Assembly: GCF_932526225.1 (NCBI RefSeq)
Contig: NC_064039.1
Span: forward strand, 496,001 to 560,000
DNA from: Nematostella vectensis
Lineage: Eukaryota > Cnidaria > Anthozoa > Actiniaria > Edwardsiidae
Length of the DNA: 64,000 nucleotides
Reading direction: 5' to 3'
Translations under genes and position numbers: made by a program
The notes under the pieces: generated by a model
Seen by the model: the letters and a program-made list of their open reading frames with translations, nothing else
What the model was told of the DNA's origin: nothing
Database searches by the model: none
Part shown: positions 57,036-64,000 of the stretch, in pieces
How positions within the stretch are numbered: the first letter of the stretch is position 1
Layout of the letters: every line of letters begins with the position of its first letter

Positions 57036-57761
57036 ATGGCGAGAGGAGTTGTGTACATCTTGGTTATTACCTCAACTCTGTGTTGCTGTGGGTCTGCACT
57101 AAAGAGGAATTGCCTCGTCTATAGCGACTGTGGCTTAGCGAAGAAATGCTGCGAAAACGTATGCCTAGCGCGGCTAAGCTGCGACGGCTCGTGCTCGGCT
57201 CATATGGATTGTGATCAGGATTACGGTGAGGAATGTATTAAAAGTCGCTGTAGATGCGTCCGTGAGCCGTGTATCACCGAGCGCGGGGACAAACAAGAAT
57301 GCGACAGAGACGCGGATTGCGCTGCAAACAAGACCTGCATAAACAGTTTCTGCCAGACAAGAAAGACATTTCCAGTTCGTGATCCAAACTTCAGTCCTGC
57401 AGTCCTAGGCGTCGTTGCTACAGTCGGACTGGTGATGTTTGCTGGCGCGTTTTACTGCTGTCTTAGAAAACAGCACACATCGCGTCCGTCTTTAGCGGCT
57501 AAGGAAGCGCATGTTCGCGCAATAGAACGCTCTAAATCTACGCTGAATGATTACGACGAAACCTCGGAAAGGAGAAATGCTGATAGAAATTCTGAAAAGT
57601 CGCTGTTTGGGCAAACAAACGGCTCCAATGAACCGTTACGATGTGAGCACGCAAGAAGGCAGGAAGCTATACACAAAAGGCCCAGCTCTGGTTTGGTAGG
57701 TAGCCTAGACTTGTCGGCGATCATGGAAGAGGAGGAAATTAGTGAAGTTACCGTGACATAA
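57036..57761 (+). CDS. Cys-rich single-pass membrane protein, intronless
   Basis: A 241-codon frame whose ATG has a good context (GCAGCCATGGCG). A signal peptide (about residues 1-22, MARGVVYILVITSTLCCCG) leads into an ectodomain of about 95 residues with 20 or so Cys: CLVYSDCG, KKCCENVCLARLSCDG, CSAHMDCDQ, CRCVREPC, CDRDADC, CINSFC. The pairing pattern recalls WAP/EB-type modules. A transmembrane helix (AVLGVVATVGLVMFAGAFYCC, about residues 125-145) and a charged tail of about 95 residues ending EEEEISEVTVT follow; the final TVT may bind PDZ domains. It shares the CC-x3-C-x5-C-D core and the whole layout with the gene at 47242, on the opposite strand 9 kb away, so a family relation is likely. 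Ligand and function unknown. Confidence 0.8.
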   Translation: MARGVVYILVITSTLCCCGSALKRNCLVYSDCGLAKKCCENVCLARLSCDGSCSAHMDCDQDYGEECIKSRCRCVREPCITERGDKQECDRDADCAANKTCINSFCQTRKTFPVRDPNFSPAVLGVVATVGLVMFAGAFYCCLRKQHTSRPSLAAKEAHVRAIERSKSTLNDYDETSERRNADRNSEKSLFGQTNGSNEPLRCEHARRQEAIHKRPSSGLVGSLDLSAIMEEEEISEVTVT

Positions 57762-60279
57762 TCAGCCAAACCGAGATTATTTTGACGCACGGCTAGAACC
57801 AGCTAAAGTACTCTAGCAAATTTTAACACAAAGAAAATATCTGCTCGGCGGGCAAGCACGAGTAATCAGCGATGCTATCTCTTATAGAGTCGTCTGCACA
57901 AAGTGGAATAGCTTACGCAGCACGCAGTCGAACGCGTCGAAGACCGTGCGCAATTCAAAAGGCAAGCTTCACAAGCACTACATATCAAAACAGAGACCCA
58001 GCTGCTACACGTACCACTAAACTGCGATTAGAAATTCAGATTTTCGCTCCAGACGTTATCGCGCTAGATTACCTCCGCAAAAATTCTAAAACAGAAGTGA
58101 GGTTAGACAGAAGTAGAAAGAATGTTTATTTTTGGGAAATTTCACTCATTCTTTGGCGATAAACCAGTATACTTATCGCCGGATATAGGTCTCTTGAGCG
58201 CGAGTCTTTGACAGATGCGTAATCGTCATTCGGTATTGAGCCAGGATGGACTGTAAATTGCTAAGCAGAATCGCACGTGTGAAAATCCACAAAATGAACT
58301 AGCTAGTGTAGATATGATATTAAACTTATACAAATAACCTGTGGCTGTTAGCTACCTAGCTAGCAAACAAACAGAAAAAAGGCCAAGATAAGCGAATTCT
58401 AATATGATTAACATTTTGTAAATGCTGTTGTTTGTGTGTCTCACAGTGCAAGGTTATCAAGCTAAATGAATATCCATAGTACGAAAAAAGATAAACATTT
58501 GACATTCAATTGAATAGAAAAGCTATTTTTGTTGAGGCGAACCATGCGAAGTTTGTCAAGAATATTTATGATTTAGTGTCCCAATTTAATATTGTAAAAG
58601 TCTTCGTGTAATTATCTTAAAAAGAATACCTTTATTTTTTATTAAAATGCCAAATTTTCACACTCTATTGCTAGACATCTCAACGTCAGATGCTCATAAT
58701 TATCAAAAAATAACAAAAATAACACGATTTGTCATTTCGTGGTGTCCTTCCTACGGAGACGACCTCTTGTTGAATTTGACGTGTAAAAATGCTCGCTCTA
58801 CGTGGTTGATGGCAAAGGAAATTTATGAATCGTTTTTATAACGGGAATGACATTCAACCTTGCTGTCCGAATATAAAATTTGCCTTTTTTATCTATTTTG
58901 TTAAGGACCTTTTTTTTTTAGAAAATTTGAGTATTGTCAAAAATAGCAAGTGCCATAGCTAAAAGCGCGTTGCTATGTTATAGAAGGGTATACGGGAATA
59001 CGCAGGAATGCCCGCTTTTCGGGATGCAATGTTTTTTGCAATTATACTGGAATTGAAGGAGAAAATTAGGGATTAGAGAAAATTAGGGATGATTTCTTTC
59101 GGGAAACATGGTTTGAGCCTTTGTGTGTTAGTAGCGGGGGGAGGATTCGGGAGAAGTCCTCAAAAAATCTGGACACGTAATTCCGAGATATTTGATTAAC
59201 GATTGAGATCGACATATTCATATTCCACAAAAACTGTTTCCGGATAACTAGATTTTGAGGGTCTACTCTAGACCCCCACACAACCTTCATAGAACAGGTA
59301 AATGAACCAAATTGAAATGCTAAAATTTTTGTTGGCCCCCTTGATACGGGTTTCCTGTTTTCCTTTGTCCGCGCTAGGCTGGGTTGGAGATTTAACGATC
59401 AACAGGTGTTACTGAATGCTAATGGTTTCTGTCATAGTTGAATGGGTTCCAATAAAGCGCCTTTCAAGGGAGGACAGGTCTCCAAGTTGACCACTTGTCG
59501 CGCGAGCCAAAAGTCGCGCAAAATATCGACGTATCATCACCCGTCTTTGGCTTAGAGATTCCTCTGAAGAATAAAAAACTAAACTCTTATCATCACACAA
59601 CGGTAAGATCTCATTATGTGTCGCGTAGCATGATGCTTTTGCGCTTGAGAGTTATAAAGAGAGTAAGAGACGAAAAAAATTGCATTTTTCTCTTTTCTTA
59701 GTGAATGACTGCTAATAACAGTTCTCAAAAACAGTTCTCACCAACAAAAATCCTCGACAGTTCCATACGGGAGACGACAAGTCTCCCGTGTTTATTTCAA
59801 AGGACCTGCTGGTCGAGTAGTAAAAGTTGAAAGCTGCTGGTGGAGACAGACCATAATAACCAGAACGATCTTTTTATACCCCTCCTCGTTACTTGACAAG
59901 CCAAATGGTACCTCGAACATGCTCGGTTTACATGCTGAAAAAAAAATCAATTCTCGCATAGGATCGCCCAGGATTTTTTACTTGCAGACATAAAAGTGAC
60001 GTTAGGTGATAATGTCAGCATGGCTATTCAAGCTGTTTCTAGCTCTTTTAGGTTCATTCGTATGCGCGCGTTTTTCCTTCAAAGAAATAGGGAACTTGCA
60101 GACATCACTTGACTTTTGAGTGACAAACTCGCGCGCTCTGGCTTTTGGCGGCAAAACAACAACAAAAAGCAACTAATTTAGTTAAAATAACCCACATGCA
60201 AAAGCGTTTGACTGACTGACTGAAATGCCGCCCTTTCATCAATTTAACTTTCACTGTCAATAGGCGCTGGCAGGCAAAC
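57762..60279. other. Intergenic, no gene seen
   Basis: AT-rich unique sequence. A 96-codon frame at 57872-58162 lies in the probable 3' UTR of the preceding gene and has no motif. A perfect hairpin is at 59767-59789. No RNA gene recognised. Confidence 0.55.
59767..59789. repeat. Perfect 9-bp hairpin
   Basis: ACGGGAGAC and GTCTCCCGT flank the loop GACAA. The sequence around it is unique. It could be a stem-loop in an unannotated transcript or chance. Confidence 0.5.
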
Positions 60280-63200
60280 ATGAACGTCATTATTGGAACT
60301 TTTGCTTTCGTGTGTCTTTCCCTTCCATTGTACCTCGGTGAGTAAAATATGTATGATTCACTAGAACTATATCAAAAGGCTTTGATACTGTATGTGTGAT
60401 TTACTTACTTAGTTAACCCGGAGGGGGACACTCCTTTAAAAATAGACGGGGATGGTCGTTTGCAAAATGAAAGGGATAGCAATTTGGGTGTGGTCAACAG
60501 CAATTCTTACCCCTAAGAGATGGCACATTACCCCTAAGAGATGGCACATTACCCCTAAGAGATGGCACATTACCCCTAAGAGATGGCGCATTACCCCTAA
60601 GAGATGGCACATTACCCCTAAGAGATGGCACATTACCCCTAAGAGATGGCACATTACCCCTAAGAGATGGCGCATTACCCCTAAGAGATGGCACATTACC
60701 CCTAAGAGATGGCGCATTACCCCTAAGAGATGGCGCATTACCCCTAAGAGATGGCGCATTACCCCTAAGAGATGGCGCATTACCCCTAAGAGATGGCGCA
60801 TTACCCCTAAGAGATGGCGCATTACCCCTAAGAGATGGCGCATTACCCCTAAGAGATGGCGCATTACCCCTAAGAGATGGCGCATTACCCCTAAGAGATG
60901 GCGCATTTGGCGTAGGCACAACTATTAGCTACAGGCGGAATTTTAGTTTAGCAGAATCGAGAGAATCCCAAGGGATAGCAGTTGGTAGAGTTTTTCACCC
61001 CGAAGATACAACGATAATCCCCGTCTTTTGTTTTACTTTTATGGAGAGTCCCCCTCCAAACCGGGTTTATAAATCAACTAGATTGAGTCATTTTGCTAGT
61101 TATTTCTAATAAATCAACTAGGTTGAGTCATTTTGCCAGTTATTTCTCGTTCTTGCCTCCTGCCATTCACCAGTCTTGCATAACGATACGTCATTCTACA
61201 TATATATATTTATTTTTACAGGAGAAGCCCGAAGTTTGGTCAGGCGGGATGTGCCGCCAATAGGTGAGGCTATTCGTGTGTGTCAGCAGGACTTCGTGTT
61301 AGCGAGTCATATGACTCCCATTTAATGATTTTTCTCATGTTTTGCGGTGCTCACCTAACGAGTCAATTACATGTCACATTTATTTCATTTTGTTTTATTT
61401 ATTTTTCTTTTGCTTTAGCACTTCCGGTAAACTTGTCAGCGAAATACAACTTGACCACTACTGCCATCCCTGTCACGACAGCGACGACGACGACAACACC
61501 AGGTGCGTTATCACGTGATAAACTGTGTCACATGATATGACAAATCCATCACGTGCGTTATCACGTGATAAACTGTGTCACATGATATGACAAATCCATC
61601 ACGTGCGTTATCACGCGATAAACTATGTCACATGATATGACAAATCCATGAGGTGTGTTATCACGTGATGAACTGTGTCACATGATATGACAAATCCATG
61701 AGGTGTGTTATCACGTGATAAACTGACCCTTCATTTCATTGATCGGTTCAAGTTATCCTTTTAAGGATTGACGGGAAGGGATCCTTCATTCCATTGATTG
61801 GTTCGAGTTATCCCTTTTAGGGTTGATTGGATTGAACCCTTCATTTCATTGATCGTTCGAGTTATCCCTTTTAGGATTGATTGGATTCAACCCTTCATTT
61901 CATTGATCGGTTCAAGTTATCCTTTTAAGGATTGACGGGAAGGGATCCTTCATTCCATCGATTGGTTCGAGTTATCCCTTTTAGGATTGATTGGATTGAA
62001 CCCTTCATTTCATTGATCGTTCGAGTTATCCCTTTTAGGATTGATTGGATTCAACCCTTCATTTCATTGATCGGTTCAAGTTATCCTTTTAAGGATTGAC
62101 GGGAAGGGATCCTTCATTCCATCGATTGGTTCGAGTTATCCCTTTTAGGATTGATTGGATTGAACCCTTCATTTCATTGATCGGTTCAAGTTATCCCTTT
62201 TAGATTTGATGCGATGGGATCCTTCATTTCAATGATCGGTTAGAATTGACGGGATGTGACCCTTGTTTTTATTTTTCGGTTTGGGTTTTTTGTTTATCTA
62301 TCATCAGGCATCGTAGTCCTATCATGGAGACTTAAAACCTTTTCTTTGGCTTTGCAGAAACCTCCAAAGATAAGTCCAGCAAAAAAGATAGTGATGTGAA
62401 AATAGTTCATGAGTCTCATCCCAATCCTCCAGTGCCTACTCCTCCGAACTTTTCCAAGGATGAAATGACCCTTAAACCGGAAGCGACTGTCAAACCGGAA
62501 GTGACTCTTAAACAGGAAACGACTATTCAAGCTACAACAGCGACCACAGCGCGTCGCTCAGATATGACAACAAAACCATCCAAAGATGCAAAGAAGCAAG
62601 TTGAAGAATATGGCTTCAGCGATAAGTACCTAGGTATCATAACTTACATAAGATATACCAAATGCTGGTAATCGACTTTAAAAAAAATTTCGTCACGATT
62701 GTTACGAATTCGTCAGAGGGGGAATCCAGATTTTGGGCCTTTTTTTGTTACAAGGTACATATACTATTGAAGGTGCAGCGCTCTCACTGAATAAATAATT
62801 GGAGTGTCACGGAACGCTCCTATCAGTCAGTCAGTCAGTCAGTCAGTCAGTCAGTCAGTCAGTCAGTCAGTCAGTCAGTCAGTCAGTCAGTCAGTCAGTC
62901 AGTCACTCAGTCAGTCAGTCAGTCAGTCACTCAGTCAGTCACTCAGTCAGTCACTCAGTCAGTCACTCAGTCAGTCACTCAGTTGCCCTCCCACGCACTT
63001 CCCTGGTGGCTTATTACCCTCCGCTCACCTATTACTAAAGCAGGGGTGGATACTTTCCTTAACTTTGCCATCGTGAGAATAACTTACTAATGGTTCTTTA
63101 TTTACTTTTGCAGCCTCCCAAAATAGGTTTGCTGTGCGCCGTAATGTCATATTTGATGTCGTTGGTGGTGACTCCATGGGTAAGATCTTGGGAATGGGTA

Positions 63201-63845
63201 ACGCCATGGGTAAGATCTTGGGCATGGGTAACGCCATGGGTAAGATCTTGGGAATGGGTAACGCCATGGGTAAGATCATCGGAATGGGTAATGGCACTGG
63301 TAGATTTTGGGAATAGGTCACGCCATGGGTAAGATTTTGGGAACGGGTAACGCCACGGCTAAGATCTTGAATGGGTAACGCCATGAGTAAGATCATCGGA
63401 ATGGGTAATGCCATGGATATGATCTTGGGAATGGGTCACGCCATGAGTAAGATCTTGGAAATGGGTCACGCCATGGGTAAGATCTTGGAAATGGGTCACG
63501 CCATGGGTAAGATCTTGGAAATGGGTCACGCCATGAGTAAGATCATCGGAATGGGAAACGCCATAGGTAAGATCTTGAATGGGTAACGCCATGAGTAAGA
63601 TCATCGGAATGGGAAACGCGATGGGTAAGATCTTGGAATTGGGTCACGCCATGAGTAAGATCTTGGAAATGGGTCACGCCATGGGTATATTTTGGGATCG
63701 CGAGTGGGTAACCATGAGATTTAGAATGGAGAAAAATCTTGGGATCTTAGTCTCTGTTTTGTTGATATTTTTTACTTTTATTTCCACAGCCTTCAGTAAC
63801 TATAACGTGCTTAGTAAGCAAGAAATCTCTTTCCCTGAAAATTGA
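60280..63845 (+). CDS. Secreted Thr-rich protein, six exons, all introns phase 1
   Basis: Exons read by eye: 60280-60337, 61222-61263, 61419-61502, 62358-62633, 63114-63179 and 63790-63845. They total 582 coding bases (193 residues plus TGA). Every intron begins with GT and ends with AG, with pyrimidine-rich acceptors (TTTTTACAG, CTTTAG, TTTGCAG, TTTTGCAG, TTTCCACAG), and every junction splits a codon after base 1. The product has a signal peptide (MNVIIGTFAFVCLSLPLYLG), a basic RSLVRRD site, a Thr-rich stretch, Lys/Pro/Glu repeats (KPEATVKPEVTLKQE) and a tail ending in QEISFPEN. There is no membrane helix. It might be a matrix, mucus or venom-like secreted protein, but no family is recognised. 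The symmetric 1-1 exons allow exon skipping without frame loss. Confidence 0.6.
60509..60907. repeat. 21-bp minisatellite, 19 copies, intron 1
   Basis: The unit ACCCCTAAGAGATGGCRCATT is repeated exactly 19 times; the only common variation is A or G in the CAC/CGC position. Because 21 is a multiple of three and the unit has no stop in several frames, long ORFs arise on both strands; these are artefacts. It lies inside intron 1 of the six-exon gene. Confidence 0.95.
61071..61147. repeat. 40-bp direct duplication, intron 1
   Basis: AAATCAACTAGATTGAGTC and onward recurs 40 bases later with two to three changes. Intron 1, about 75 bases before exon 2. Confidence 0.85.
61503..61727. repeat. 50-bp minisatellite starting at the exon-3 donor
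   Basis: About 4.5 copies of a 50-bp unit start at the first base of intron 3 (GTGCGTTATCACGTGATAAAC) and return at 61553, 61603, 61653 and 61703. Each copy brings GTGCGT or GTGTGT and most have the palindrome TCACGTGA, the core of an E-box/M-box, plus TCACATGATATGA. Later copies carry small changes. Confidence 0.9.
61728..62230. repeat. 164-bp higher-order minisatellite, intron 3
   Basis: A basic unit of about 55 bp (CCCTTCATTTCATTGATCG, TTCGAGTTATCCCTTTTAGG, ATTGATTGGATT) is arranged in groups of three. The group returns every 164 bases: the marker ACGGGAAGGGATCC stands at 61771, 61935 and 62099. Copies decay towards the right end. Confidence 0.9.
62823..62983. repeat. (CAGT)n microsatellite, intron 4
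   Basis: About 40 tetramers. The second half shows an interrupted pattern (CACTCAGTCAGT) with an inner period of 12 bases. Apparent Ser/Gln/Val-rich ORFs over it are artefacts. Confidence 0.95.
63176..63693. repeat. 30-bp minisatellite built on the exon-5 splice donor
   Basis: Starting in the last codon of exon 5 and filling most of intron 5, a 30-bp unit (ATGGGTAAGATCTTGGGAATG plus GGTAACGCC) is repeated about 17 times with drift. Each copy holds CCATGG/GTAAGATC or a close variant, that is, the exon end plus the donor. The first four donors, at 63180, 63210, 63240 and 63270, lie in one open frame with exon 5, which ends with TAG after codon GAA near 63316. The encoded unit would be MGKILGMGNA. 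Confidence 0.9.
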
Positions 63846-64000
63846 TGATAAAGATGCCTCGAGATGAATATCCCCAAGAAAACACCATAATAATAAGCAA
63901 TGTATACATACATATATATATACAGGTACAAGAATGTACAGGCTCTGGATTTTGTATAAACATAAATCATTTAAAAATGATACCAAAATTTAACTCGGGT
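63846..64000. other. 3' UTR and flank of the six-exon gene
   Basis: AT-rich sequence after the stop codon, with ATAATAATAAGC near 63888-63899 as the only weak poly(A)-like signal, then a TATATA tract. Nothing coding is seen before the window ends. Confidence 0.4.

Noticed and set aside
57872-58162. 96-codon ORF after the Cys-rich gene
   Set aside because: Lies in the probable 3' UTR, low-complexity Arg/Thr/Ser content, no motif.
60452-60928. Long ORFs over a TPKRWHI-type repeat on both strands
   Set aside because: A 21-bp unit without stops keeps several frames open at once; it lies inside intron 1 of a gene with good splice sites.
62799-63076. Ser/Gln/Val repeat proteins
   Set aside because: Translation of a (CAGT)n microsatellite.
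60509-63700. CRISPR-like arrays
   Set aside because: The direct repeats are head to tail without unique spacers, and no cas genes or prokaryotic context exist.

Overview
This looks like nuclear DNA of a marine invertebrate, most likely a cnidarian (anthozoan). The basis is AT-rich sequence, animal-type LINEs with a PHD-like finger in ORF2, an integrated and decayed Polinton/adintovirus-type element, GT-AG introns and dense minisatellites. The species cannot be fixed from the sequence alone. There are no bacterial operons, rRNA genes or CRISPR arrays.

Layout. 1-4730: LINE fragments on the minus strand (endonuclease piece at the left edge; ORF1 and the start of ORF2 at 3.4-4.7 kb), split by about 3 kb of non-coding DNA whose ends carry a short inverted repeat. 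4731-44760: a roughly 40-kb tandem array of a long unit of about 890 bp and a shorter variant that lacks about 0.4 kb. Each long unit carries two degenerate tRNA-like modules that point away from each other. The array has been entered by three elements: a 783-bp MULE-like element with a 9-bp target duplication (5048-5830), the Polinton (7417-19027) and a 928-bp inverted-repeat element (25557-26484). Parts of the array show higher-order repeats and long block duplications.

The Polinton has the standard core on the minus strand: protein-primed DNA polymerase B, chromodomain integrase, penton-like minor capsid protein, double-jelly-roll major capsid protein, a small conserved-looking protein, adenain-type protease, and the first codons of a packaging ATPase. 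Almost every gene is broken by stops or frameshifts; the protease alone reads through. A second cluster on the plus strand encodes a DUF4326 domain, a RING-like finger and an acidic-tailed protein. The ATPase is cut off by what looks like a LINE 3' end with a long (ATT)n tail, and the right end of the element is deleted into the array.

45-64 kb is ordinary host DNA. It holds three intronless membrane-protein genes: two Cys-rich single-pass proteins that share a CC-x3-C-x5-C module, and one with two PPxY motifs. It also holds a six-exon gene for a secreted Thr-rich protein, all of whose introns are phase 1. The introns of this last gene are full of minisatellites. The one in intron 5 has copied the exon-5 splice donor in 30-bp steps that keep both reading frame and splice phase, which is the most striking feature outside the array. 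Frame, splice and motif statements were made by reading the sequence; no database search was run.
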